Below, piece after piece: positions 48,078 to 59,642 of a DNA stretch of 64,000 bases. The DNA comes from Hyalella azteca. Its lineage: Eukaryota > Arthropoda > Malacostraca > Amphipoda > Hyalellidae. Location: positions 978 to 64,977 of the forward strand of contig NW_025942437.1 in assembly GCF_000764305.2 (NCBI RefSeq), given 5' to 3'. Each line of letters starts with the position of its first letter. Position 1 is the stretch's first letter. The notes beneath the pieces were generated by a model. It was not told the DNA's origin. It was given only the letters and a program-made list of their open reading frames with translations, and searched no databases. The translations under genes and the position numbers were made by a program.

Positions 48078-51000
48078 TCAGTTGTTGTAAGAGAGACCAG
48101 GATTGTCGATGCCGATCTTAGTTTTCTCGCCGGCGCGGCGCGCGGCGACGAGCAGCTGCCTGGCGTCGGGGTCGCCGGGGCCCCAGCTCAGCGCCGGGCC
48201 AAACACGCGCGCCATTTGCTGCGGCGTGGAAATGATACAATGTTAGGGACAACATGTCATTGTTTATCATAGGAGTGCTAGATATTATATTTGGTAATAC
48301 GAGTGTTACATATTATATTTGGTATTATGAGTATTATGACATAACTAAAACATTGATGTTTAGAGGAACGTGTGATTGTTTATCATAGAATATGAATGTT
48401 AGATATTATATTTGGTAATACGAGTGTTACATATTATATTTGGTATTATGAGTATTATGACAACTAAAACATTGATGTTTAGAGGAACGTGTGATTGTTT
48501 ATCTTAGAATATGAGTGTTAGATATTATATTTGGTATTGTGACATAAGTGAATCATTGACGTTTTAAGGAGCGTGTGATTGTTTATCATAGAACACGAGT
48601 GTTTGTTATCCAATGTTATTGAAAACATGTCATTGTTTATCATAGAACAGAAGTGTTATAGTGTATATTATATTTGGTATTGTGACATAAGTGAAACATT
48701 GACTTTTGAGGAACGTGTGATTGTCTTTCATGGAATACGAGTGTTTGTTATTTAATGTTAGGGAAAACCTGTGATTATTTATCTTAGAACAGGGGTGTTT
48801 GTTATCTAATGTTAGGGAAAACGTGTGATTGTTTATCATAGAACACGAGTGTTAGATATTTAGATATTAAATTTGGTATTGTGAAATAAGTGAATTATTG
48901 ATGTTTAGAGGAACGTGTGATTATATGGTTTGGAACATGGCCTAACATGGAATTAGGCAGGGTGAATGACATTCTGACAAATTTGACTCAATGACATCAA
49001 CAGTGAGTGGTAATTTTGCATGAGCCTGGGGATACATGAATTGCTAAAGTGTTTAATCAATTTGAATTCATTAATTAGCTCAGCTTACCACGTGAAAAGA
49101 CGCTAAACTCTTCTTAACAATGACGAAATTCATTTCAAAATTTCTATTTAGGAACGAAGCGATATGACTCGTGAACTATATAAATCATATGTACCACACG
49201 ATGAGCCAATATAGGTAGACTAAAAAAAACTTATAACATCAATCTGCTTGAATCGCAAGTTCAACAAGAAATTAACGGCGTAAGAAACGTCATTAAAGAT
49301 ATGATGAATTTACTTAGAATTTTCTTTGCTTCTAAGTTCTTGAATATAAATAAATCTCACTCTGGTGACTAGTCGCTTGCAGACCATCAAAATAAAGACC
49401 ACGGGGATCATACAGACTATAAATAAATCTCACTCTGGTGACTAGTCGCTTGCAGACCATCAAAATATAGACCACCGGGATCATACAGACTATAAATAAA
49501 TCTCACTCTGGTGACGAGTCGCTTGCAGACCATCAAAATGAAGACCACCGGGATCCAGCCGATGGACACAGCTGTCAGGGTCCAGCGCAGGGGCGTGGCC
49601 CAGGTGGGGTCTGAATCCAGGGCCGCTGCTGGGTCGGTCCAGGTCAGCACAGAAAATATCAGCATCACCTGCACGCAAATTTTATGATGAAGTATCAAGA
49701 TCTTTATCATGATTTTATCGTTAATTAACTTCATGCTAATTAACCTTTTACCATTAATCTCGTTAATTAACCTCATTATTTCAACAGGTAACCTTATATA
49801 CGCAAGGCCATGCGTGTAGGTCGCAACGTTCATCTCGCCATCGTCTTGTTACAAGTCACAGTTCGTTGTATTGAAATTATTTACAAGCAATATTGTAATT
49901 GATCGATAAAATTATAATGACAACATTAATTCCAACGTTCTTATCTGAACGAACTTGAGTTCTTACGAGACAACTAACAATAACAATGACACAACTCACG
50001 ATAACGGTGACACAACTCACGATAACGATGACACAACTCACGGTAACAATGACACAACTCACGGTAACAATGACACAACTCACGGTAACAGTGACACAAC
50101 TCACGATAACGATGACACAACTATGACACAACTCACGATAACAATGACACAACTCACGATAACGATGACACAACTCACGATAACGATGACACAACTCACG
50201 ATAACGATGACACAACTCACGATAACGATGACACAACTCACGATAACGGTGACGGGAGAAAGGAAGGTCCAGCAGAGTTTCCAGAAGATGGAGGGGTTGT
50301 AGCCCAGCATGAAGGCGAAGTCTTCACTCAACCTCCTCACGCCGTACAACCAGCTTAGCGTGAGCAGCTCGCACGCTGCCACAACCATCACGCTCACACC
50401 CACCCCGTACTGGCTCAGCATGTTGAGCAGGAAGTAACCTCGCTCCTGGAGGGTGTACAGTGATGACATCGTTAACTTTTATGAATAAATGTTTGAATAA
50501 TAATATTTGATAATGTTTGTAATAAATAATAATAATGCTTGAATAATAATATATTATAATTACGAATAAATATCTTGAAATATTTATAGATGAGTATCGC
50601 GATCCTGGTAGGTTTGCAATGATGGATTCGTTATAGTTCAAGAAGAATTAATATTTTCAGTCAATTTTGAAAAAATAAAAAATTATAATCGCGATCCCGG
50701 CAGAAGTGAAGTTATTATGACATCATCTTTGCGTGAGGAACGAAGGAATATTTTTAAGCAATTTTGAACGATTATAAAGTGTTGGTGACTAGCGATTCAA
50801 TCGTGATATTTTCAAATCAAATCAATACATAAACAATAATAAAATGAACATAAAATAATATTCATATAGTGATCCCCGTTTCCGTCGAGTGCCGTAGGAG
50901 GACATTACGTATATAATAATTCCAGAATTGAATAAGAAATAAAGTGAACGAATCTTCATTAGATTGTGAAGGCGGGGTAAAGATTGTAAATTTCAAGTAA

Positions 51001-54000
51001 AAAAAGGGTTGGACTGAAACAATATTCTTCACCGATGAAAGAATAAAGCAGTTCAGAGAAATCACGATTTATTAATAAAATATCAGGTAGTAAGCAGTAA
51101 AAGCATTATGAAATATAATTTTTGTAAATTAATTACAGAGAAATTTCCCACTCTATATGCGCTGTAGCTCAGAATGCCTGAATAAAGTTAAAATCTGCGG
51201 GACCACTCGTATGTATGTATGAATTTAAAGTGTCAGAGAGACTATGGTGATTATCTCTATTGTACCATTTTATTTAGATTTCTGCTAGTTATGTTCATCG
51301 ATAATGATTAACCATTCAATGATAATTAGACAAGTCAGTGATAATTAGACCAGACAATAACAATAAGACCAGACAACAACAATAAGACCAGGCAATAACA
51401 ATAAGACCAGACAATAACAATAAGACCAGACAACAATCAGCCCAGTCACCTCAGCACAGAGCGGCAGAGCCAGCAGGGCGCCGCAGCAGCACAGTCCCCC
51501 CGCAACTGTCATGGCGGACGCGCGTAGTCTCGGGACCGTATCCAGGATACCCCCCACCACGACGTGCACGTGTCCGGCCTTAACACATCAACGTTGATTC
51601 GTTGATCAACGATATACGTTGATAAAGCTTAGGTTTGTTACTTAAACTTATTACGATGCTTTACTTGCATGATGCTTTACGCTATGTTTCGTCATACATG
51701 CATGATGCTTTACGCTGTGTTTAATCATGCGGTTTCTACAAAATTTGTATTTATTCCTCTCACTCAGAATTAGGAGAAGAAAAGTTGCGGAGAATTGACT
51801 AAAAAAATATAACTCAGTACTCACTGCAGTGAGTGACAGAGAGCGCATTTTCTCGTCCGTCCGTTCGTGAAGTCACGGACGGACAGACGGACGGACGGAC
51901 ATGACGAGCACAATAGCGCCTTTTTTCCGCAAATGAGAAAATTGTATAAAAAGTTATCGTTGAAAAATAATGGAAGACTAATATTAAGATATTTATTAAA
52001 TCATATTTTTCTTCACATTCAACGGAAAAAATATTTGAAGCATTAGAAAAATTACATGACAATTACAGGAATACACAACTTCTAAGCTGTAATTTTGAAA
52101 TTATTTAGTTATTACCTATATAACTGTAATCAAAGGTAAACTATTTTATAATCATAGTCTCACCAAAGAGCCCAGGCCGAGGGTGATGAGTGCCACGTAG
52201 AAGAGAACGGCCCAGAGATGAGGCACCGGCAGGGCGCTGCCTATGGCGCTCGGGTACACTACCAGGGCCAGGGACTCACCTGGGGGATATTTATTACTAA
52301 ATATTAACTTAATACTTAAATTAACTTATTACCTGGGGGTGACAAGTTATTTGTATTACTCATTTTATTTCATTGAACATTGAAGAGTCATGGGAATTAC
52401 ACATTAAACGTGTGGCTTACACTAAAGAGGGGAACATGTGGAACTTGATTTCAAGCTCATAAACGTAGATTTACTGTTCGAACAGTCGAAATGGGTGAAG
52501 CAATATGATTATTTTTAGCGCATTTTCTCATTTGCACTATTGCACTCTATTACTATTGTGCTCGCCATGTCCGTCTGTCTGTCCGTCCGTCTGTCCGTGA
52601 CCTCAAGTTTTCGTCGACGAGAAAATGCGCTCTCTGTCACTCACTGCAGTGAGTACTGAGTTATATTTTTTTTAACATAACTCGGAATGACCAATAAACA
52701 GCCCTTAGCGGAAATAATAAAATCTGCTGAAATACTTTGAGACATATTTCGACTTTGCAAAAAATGACATAAAGCATATATGACTAATTATTCATTTTAT
52801 TTAATGGAAGCGTTTTTAATTCATTGATGAAATCGATACCAGGTTCTCAGGTATTAATTAAAAATTTCATAAGGTCATAACATATTGCGCGAGTCAAAAC
52901 AATACTCACAGTAACAAAGTCACGCTAACAAGCAAACCGGAATCTATCATCGACTTTTCTAAAACCTAAACTTTCAGCTGCTACCACAGGTACACTAACA
53001 CATGCTACAAAATTAATTTCATAAAATTCTACTGAATTGCAGCGAGAGAATACTTAAGTTCTCGCTTTCGAATATACTTTTTCATGAGTATACTTTTCGA
53101 ATTTGATATTACTTAAGCTTGATATAACTTATTAATTTGAATTTGATATTACTTATTAATTTGATATTCTAATTCGAAAAGTATACACAATTACCCATGT
53201 CAGGGAGGTTGGCCACGTCTCTGAGGCCCAGCTCGTGGGCCATGGCCCCCAGCACGGCGAACACCGCCACGCTCGCTATGATCGACACCACCAGGTCTCC
53301 CACGCACATCACCACGGCGTCCAAATGCACCTTGACAACGTTACGCAACATGAGATTTATAGTAAAACCCAGAGATTATATAATAATAAAACGGAGAGAT
53401 TATGTTATATTAAAACGGAGAGATTATACTATAATAAAACGGAGAGATTATATGATAATAAAATCTAAAGATTATATTATATTAAAATGGAAAGATTATA
53501 TTATAATAAAATGGAGAGATTATATGATAAAAAAGCGGAGCGATTATATTACATTAAAACGGTTAAATTATATGATAATAAAATGGAGAGATAATGTTAT
53601 ATTAAAATGGAGAGATTATATAATATTAAAATAGAGAGATTCTCTTACGTTAAAATGGAGAGAACAGCGGTCCGATAGAAGGTTGAATAGGAATGATTTT
53701 TTTCTTAGTTGAGACGTTTTTCGAACCTTATCATTTGGTTTCTTGAAAGAATTATCGAAAATTCATGATTTAATTACCATTAATTGAGGAAATTTTCTTT
53801 TCACTTAAAATTTGAACATTCATTTTTATACGTAAGTATTGGGCCTTCATAAACTTATAATCGGATTACCTACCATTGCAGAATTTGTAATTATTTCAAA
53901 ACTGAAAATTCCATGTGAATTTTACTAGTCAAAAACATATCTCTTTGATAAGATTTGTGAATTTCGGGCAAAATATTCATAATTAGTAAAATCATTTATA

Positions 54001-57000
54001 AACTTTTCATAGTATAAATCTAACCATTAATCTACAGGTAGTTGGTTTCGACTCACTTTGTTCCTAAATGAGTTGTAAGAGCCGTACATGATGACGCCGC
54101 CATGGGCCAGGGAGAGCGAGACCAGCACTTGCTCCAGGGCCTTGGCCCACACCGTCAAGTTGGTCAGATCTGACCAGCGCGGGGCAAACAGGTACAGTAG
54201 GCCCTGGTGGTGAGGTGGGAATTTAGGTAAAGATATCGATGATAAAATTAATATAAAAATAGACAATAACTGGAAAATTCTTTAATATAAAAGGTAGGGG
54301 TCAGTTCTGACCAGCGAGGAGCAAACAGCGAAACAGGTACAGAAGGCCCTGGTGGTGAGGTAGAAATTTAGATAAAGATATTAATGATAGAATTTACATA
54401 AAAATAGACAATAACTTGAAAATTCTTTAATGTAAAAGGTAGGGTCTTAAAAGTACTTGAATAGTAGGTCAATGGATTGGTTTAAGTTCTGCTGGGTCAT
54501 GGATATAATTTACTAGAACAGATGATGAACTGCAGATTTATTTAATCTGAGTGAATTTTTCCGGTGTTAAACATTGAATTCATTTAGCAAAAGACTTGTT
54601 GTAACTAGGTATAAATTTATGAATCTTCCCGGTGTCAAATATTGTATTCATTTGATTAGGAATGAATTCAATATACTTCAAATTACTTACAATGTCAGCG
54701 CCTTGCATAAGCAGTCCATTGATCATCAGAATAAAGAGCACCACTACAGGGATGATGGCGAGAGCGTAGGCAGCTTTACCGGTGCTCTTCACGCCACGAA
54801 GTACCACGAGGAAGACCAACGTCCAGGCCAGCACCAGGCACAAGGTCAGGTCCCAGCGTATGGTACCGATATCATCAGATGGTACCCTGAATACCGGCTT
54901 GTGTAGTACTTGGTTCCTGCAATAAATGAACTTGTGGCATGCTAATGGTCGCGCGACATTGGTTGCAACTATGGATGAACTATATAAGGTTGACCCACGA
55001 GGATTTAAGGCTTTCAATTCAGCTTTTTTGTTGCGTCATTGAGATCGAGAAACTTAAACCATCCCGTCATTCCCATGACGGATTGGTCGACTGGTTTGAT
55101 CGCATTTCGGTGAATGGTTAATGCCGTGACGTCACTGAGATCAGTGACGTCACAGACGAACAACGAACTACATCCGCAAAAATTAGCTTCTCATGGGTCA
55201 ACCTTATACTACGTAGTTCAACCGCGGTTTGCAACATTTTTCGCCAGAATTGTGTTGGGTCATCGACAGCTTTCATTTGGGACTGACCTCGTCCGGCAGC
55301 TTAAGATAAATCAGTAAATATGATAAGATAAAGCATTAAATAAAATAAAATATATCAGTCTTAAAATGCCTAGCAAATTACGGACCAGGCAATAAGTCCA
55401 GCAGCTATCTCAATCAATCGTCAGTTATGGAAAGATCGGGTTCCAAAGGCCGGATCCCTTGTGAATCAAGTCACGAAAAATTCAAGAATCGGCGACAGGC
55501 TATGGGCCTATTTCTTCAATGCCGACACTTCTATCCTATTCTATTATAAATAAACATTATCTACCGCAACTTCAATGAGTTTTGATTACTTTTCATTTTT
55601 TGGCTTGAAAGCAGCAGGTGGAAAATATTTTTTACTTGAACGACCACAAACTTTGAGTGATGTTCAAAGCGGTAACAGATGCATGTCAGAGCCTCGGTTC
55701 CAAACGACGTGCCAGCAGAGCGTCCAAGAGTTATAAAGGAAAATAATTTTTTCAGGAGATGGGTTTCGCAATATATAGTAAATAGATCGTAAAATATAGT
55801 TTTTTATGTAGTTGGCTCAGAGTCATACATAACATGCAATACATCTGGTCTTTGGAACTGTATAGTGTACATATATCTACGGAACAAAGTGCTATCATAA
55901 TGATTATGTGCCATTAATGCTATTTTTTCTTCATTAACCTGTATTCTTACGCAGTGGTGACAAAGGTACTTCGCGGTACAGCAATTCATAGCTTGAGTAT
56001 AGCCTGGTGCGAACATAGTACAATACCCATCAAACATTCGAAGTCAAATTCCATGAAGGTTAATTCGCAATTGAAAGTAAAGATTTCATCGAAAGGAGGG
56101 AGACATAAACCAATTTGCAAACAAATTATGCAAATGACCACTTGACTTTGATTTCGGGCCACGTATTTCTTGGTTAAGAATATCTTGAATATATATGTAT
56201 AATAGCCCGAGTACAAACACCAAGATTAATGTTATCAAATTCAAGGAAACATACGAGAAAAACTGCTGCGCCGCCGTCTGCTTGAATTTTGAGTGTGGTG
56301 ATGCAGCGATGATGGTGGTGTTGCCGAGCAGTATAAGGGAGCGGGGCGCCCCCATCTCGTAGCAGTGGTGAGTGTTCCATGCGTGGCCGCAGCTGGTCCA
56401 GGGCAGCTGCGGGTGGTCAGTGAATAGAGAATAAATTAATTAATTATAAACTACATGCGTCTATAGGCTTCCGTATCTTTTTAAAATATTGTGAATGAAA
56501 TATTATATATTAGAAATGAAAATAATTAATAATGTTATATATTATAAAAAATAAAAATGGAATAAAATATTATATATATTTATTCTGTAAATGAAGAAGG
56601 GATTTTGTAGCTATTAGTGGTGAATGAATAAATAATGTCTTTAATTTCATCAGCATAGGTTTAGGTAACCCATTTATATATTATATATTAATTAATTTTA
56701 TGCTTTAAATGAGCAAGGGTGTTTTTTTACCCCTAAAACGTAGAAAAAATAAAATATTTAGAGAGATCGGAGTTTCAAAAGATTGTTAAATACTTTCGTC
56801 TTTACATCATCGAGGGAAATGAGCCCCGAAAAAATATTTTTTCGTTGGCACATCGATTAATGAATAACAGTATACAGAGTCGTACTCTTCAAAAATGTAT
56901 TTTGCCAACTGAATTGAGATATTAATTTGCCTGAAAAACGTTTCCTGATCTACTTATCTACGTGTACTAATCTACTAATTCACAGGGGAGCCGATGTAGG

Positions 57001-59642
57001 CGAGGCTGGCGAAGAGGTAGTAGAGGCAGTAAGCCACCATCTGATTAGCGTAGACGGCGGTCAGTAGCGACAGCACCGACATCGCCACGCCGATGCCTGC
57101 AAGGAAAAATTGCTGCAGTCTGTTAGAAAAATTACACTTAACGGTATTACCGGTGTTTCAGTGGCCGGTCGGCACGTGAAAAGAAACACCGCGTGGCGTC
57201 GTTTTTATTCTAATTTAACACTAGAATTCCGTAAAACATCTGACAAAACGGCGAAACAGTTTATTTTCACGGGGGCGACCGGCAACTAGAACGCCAGTGG
57301 GACCGTTTTTTCACCGTTTTTTTAACAGTGCAGTCAAATACAAAATAAAATATTTTAAAATAAAGTTAAGGGAGTTGAGGGGTGGGTTTGGGGTATTGAA
57401 TAATATACATAATATTTATCCTCGATTGACATGAGCTACACAATCTGTTTGTTGCTCGCTATTATCTATGTTGAATAAAATATATTTTTGGTGAATTATA
57501 TGTCAGGCAAACAGATTAAACGCAAGAGCTTTCCAAGTTTACATGATCTATGAATCATTTCTATTGAAGGCACATGCCAATATAACACAATAACTTTACA
57601 ATAACAAAAACTAGTCCAGTTCACGGGATATAAACCCTGAGAAACATAAACTCTGAAACTATGTCCAAATAGCGACGAATTTTTTGCTCCTGCATTGTTT
57701 ATGCTGATCCAATTCTGCCCGGCAAAAGAGTGTATCAGCGCTACGCACAAAAATTGTGTTACAGTTTGCAATATATGAGCCATTAACTTGTGTGAATGTA
57801 AATGTCTATAATGATGGTACACACATAAACTGTCAGTTTATGTGTGTACCATCAGGGTCAGTTTAAAACTGACCCTGCATGGCGGATCATTATGGTACAC
57901 ACATAAACTGACCCTGCATGGCAGATCATTATGGTACACACATAAACTGACCCTGCATAGCGGATCATTATGGTACACACATAAACTGACCCTGCATAGC
58001 GGATCATGATGGTACACACATAAACTGACCCTGCATAGCGGAGACGCACTTGAAGACGTTGAGAGGTCCGAGCTGCGCGTACTGACCGAGGCCGAGCTCC
58101 AGGAAGAACAGCGGCACACCGACCAGCGTCAGGAATATCACGTACAGAAGCAGGAATGCTCCTGTGTACGTGATCGTGTGAGATATTCAGTTAATTCCAA
58201 CTCCTCATATTATTAATATGATCATAATGACACAATTTCAATCACATTCTCATCAAATTAAAATACTTAGTGAACAATGAGGTATTTTCACCGCATAAAT
58301 TGGCCCATTAATTAACAATTTTTTCTTGGCATTTCTCTAACGGATTCATCTTGATCGGCCCAGCCTGCCCAACGAATAATCATAATCGTCTAACCAAATC
58401 CTTATATAATATTCATGTCCTTATGTCAAGTTTAGGACGTCTTCGTACATGGTCACGCTGATGCGCCGCCTTCGTCGTCCACCATACCCAAACTGTCACT
58501 ATGAGGTCGCCCGGCCAAAAGGTCCCGGAGGTAACGTTGAACGTGACCGTGCAGCTGCCCTTATTTGAGCAGCTAATACAAAGCATCCCAAAGATCAGCT
58601 CCATGCTTCCATTGTTTACAACTGACCTCCTCCATGATTGTAGGCCATGTACGGGAATCGCACGACGTTGCCCATGCCGACGGTGAGGCTGAAGCAGGAG
58701 AACAAGAACTCCGTCTTGTTGGTCCACTTGGGGCGAGCTGGGATGCGGCGAACTGGCGGGGCATCTTCTGTTGCCTCCTGCACCTCTACCTGCGTGGCAA
58801 CCATGTGGACTTATGATCAAATAATCACATTTTATACAGGTTTTTTAGCGCATTTTCTCATTTATGGAAAAATGCACTATTGTGCTCGCCATGTCCGTCT
58901 GTCTGTCAGTCCGTCTGTCCGTCCGTGACCTCAAGATTTCGTCGACGAGAAAATGCGCTCTCTGTCACTCTCTGCAGTGAGTACTGAGTTATATTTTTTA
59001 TATTTTTCAATATCTACTGTGCATCCATCTGCAGGCTTGAATCACGTTTAAAGGATTGGCAACTGTCATGTCTCGTAAATGGTACATGTCATGTCTCGTA
59101 AATGGTCTTTAGCCGTGAAAAGTTTTTGTCCATATGATAAAGTAATTGAATACATATAAACCAATGAACATGATAAATTAATAAACAAAACAAAAACTCA
59201 CCTTATTGATATCGTAAGGAGTTGGAACATAATTCATTTTCCACCTGGCGTCCAAATCGTCGTCTTCTTTTAGGCTTTCAGTTTTTCCATTACTGGCTTT
59301 TGGACGGCCGTTCGTCTCTGTACCTTCTGAGCGCTTTTTTGATGGTCCATCGTACGGCGTTGCGACGTAATTGGCTCGCCATTTGGCATCCAAGTCAGCG
59401 TCATTTTTGTCCTTCGCGTCATTTGCTATTTTATTGATGGCTTTATCGTAATTTTCTTTATCTGGAACGCCTTCTTTGTCGACGTTTAGATCGTTGTTGT
59501 TTGAGACACCGTTCGACATCCCAGTCGCAGTTTTAGGTTCTGATGAAGATGGCGCTGAAGAAGCTGTCTCACCAGTTTTATTGGGACGATAGCTGGTTGA
59601 TGTTGGTTCGGGCTGAGAGCCCTGTAGGTTGGAAGCAATCAT
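48078..59642 (-). CDS. SLC6 family Na+-coupled transporter, invertebrate nutrient amino acid transporter-like
   Basis: Coding exons in transcript order: 59642-59202, 58789-58627, 58161-58030, 57096-56984, 56406-56255, 54916-54691, 54203-54057, 53330-53195, 52279-52164, 51578-51450, 50445-50242, 49668-49507, 48218-48078. All phases agree; about 753 residues. TM1 has GMGNVVRFPYMAYNHGGGAF; TM2 GVPLFFLELGLGQY; loop 2 LPWTSCGHAWNTHHC with the disulfide pair and an NTT glycosylation site; IRWDLTLCLVLAW (TM4), VSLSLAHGGVIMYGSYNSF (TM6), VLGAMAHE (TM7), ITLGLGSL (TM8), LPLCAE (TM10 side), WLYGVRRLSEDFAFMLG. Asp in TM7 and Gly in TM8 at the Na-site positions fit NATs better than neurotransmitter carriers. 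TM1 has Val instead of the usual Trp before RFPY. The first exon may begin at an acceptor (59622) with its true start in an unseen upstream exon. The N-terminus is long, hydrophilic and has two copies of a DLDA(K/R)WxxNYVxTPYD motif. Confidence 0.93.
48240..48930. repeat. long-unit tandem repeat in the last SLC6 intron
   Basis: Six to seven diverged units of about 90-120 bp with the phrases 'aacgtgtgattgtttatcat', 'agaatacgagtgttagatat' and 'tatatttggtattgtgacat'. It begins about 20 bases inside the intron from the last-exon acceptor. No coding content. Confidence 0.85.
49355..49556 (-). repeat. 73-bp triplication of the SLC6 exon 12 end with its donor
   Basis: Donor motif AGA/GTGAGA occurs at spacing 73 bp: the true one (49507/49506) and copies at 49434/49433 and 49361/49360. 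Each copy holds about 48 exonic bases (GATGGTCTGCAAGCGACT, GTCACCAGA) and the following intronic 'gtgagatttatttatagtctgt'. Because 73 is not a multiple of three, use of a downstream donor would change frame. Confidence 0.92.
49979..50246 (-). repeat. 21-bp minisatellite carrying the SLC6 exon 11 donor
   Basis: Minus-strand unit 'gttatcgtgagttgtgtcat' (21 bp with one more base), twelve GTGAG copies including the true donor at 50241. The six copies nearest the exon keep the reading frame open (VSCVIVI repeats); then a 9-bp irregularity near 50121-50130 shifts the frame to a stop. Confidence 0.95.
51340..51440 (-). repeat. minisatellite next to the SLC6 exon 10 donor
   Basis: Units of about 20 bp, 'aataagaccagacaacaaca' on the + strand, four to five copies, beginning about 12 bases inside the intron from the donor at 51449. 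A diverged trailing unit is at 51330-51350. Confidence 0.85.
51805..51957 (+). repeat. family C dispersed repeat, copy 3
   Basis: 'aactcagtactcactgcag' start and GGACGGACAGACGG core; the end has decayed to 'gagaaaattgtataaaaag'. In the intron between exons 9 and 10 of the SLC6 gene. Confidence 0.8.
52516..52673 (-). repeat. family C dispersed repeat, copy 4
   Basis: Opposite orientation: 'agcgcattttctcatttg' ... 'cactgcagtgagtactgag'. In the intron between SLC6 exons 8 and 9. Confidence 0.8.
53357..53650. repeat. AT-rich 25-bp minisatellite upstream of SLC6 exon 8
   Basis: Units such as 'ataataaaacggagagatta' plus 'tat', about twelve copies, starting 26 bases from the exon 8 acceptor (53331). 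It does not obviously contain junction sequence. The 145-codon + strand frame across it (Asp-Tyr-Ile-repeats) is a by-product. Confidence 0.88.
54300..54446 (-). repeat. tandem duplicate of the SLC6 exon 7 start and preceding intron
   Basis: 140-150 bp copy of 54163-54299, with 'gaccagcgaggagcaaacag', 'ggccctggtggtgaggt' and 'aaaatagacaataact' shared. It contains a second acceptor (cag/GGCC) and the first codons of exon 7 (Gly-Leu-Leu-Tyr-Leu-Phe), then a small insertion shifts the frame to a stop. It lies upstream of the true exon in transcript direction. Confidence 0.9.
55030..55210 (-). repeat. family D repeat with a double CRE palindrome, copy 2
   Basis: Inverted relative to 10460-10672. 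The palindrome at 55126-55153 again carries two TGACGTCA sites in 13-bp arms. In the intron between SLC6 exons 5 and 6. Confidence 0.8.
55352..55548 (+). repeat. family E repeat, copy 1
   Basis: 'aaaatgcctagcaaattacg', 'gaccaggcaataagtccag', 'caaaggccggatcccttgtg', 'aagaatcggcgacaggctat' ... shared with 61455-61637. The tail is shared with the SINE at 46847, so probably a retroelement 3' end. Confidence 0.8.
57845..58035 (-). repeat. 39-40 bp minisatellite copying the SLC6 exon 3 donor
   Basis: Five occurrences of the minus-strand phrase 'atgcagGGTCAGTtt' or close variants, spaced 39-40 bp, including the true donor (58030/58029). Each copy also has the exonic 'ccgctatgcagg' (two with ccgccatgcagg or tgccatgcagg) and intronic 'tttatgtgtgtaccat'. 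The far end folds back into an inverted copy (57826-57870). Confidence 0.93.
58846..58999 (-). repeat. family C dispersed repeat, copy 5
   Basis: Opposite orientation, nearly full length, in the intron between SLC6 exons 1 and 2, about 55 bases from the exon 2 acceptor. Confidence 0.8.

Noticed and set aside
49877..50302. Overlapping repetitive frames (Asn-Asp-Thr-Thr-His or Val-Ile-Val-Ser-Cys repeats) on both strands
   Set aside because: By-products of the 21-bp array at the SLC6 exon 11 donor, except the exon itself.
53197..53634. 145-codon + strand frame with Asp-Tyr-Ile-Lys repeats
   Set aside because: Antisense of SLC6 exon 8 followed by an AT-rich minisatellite.
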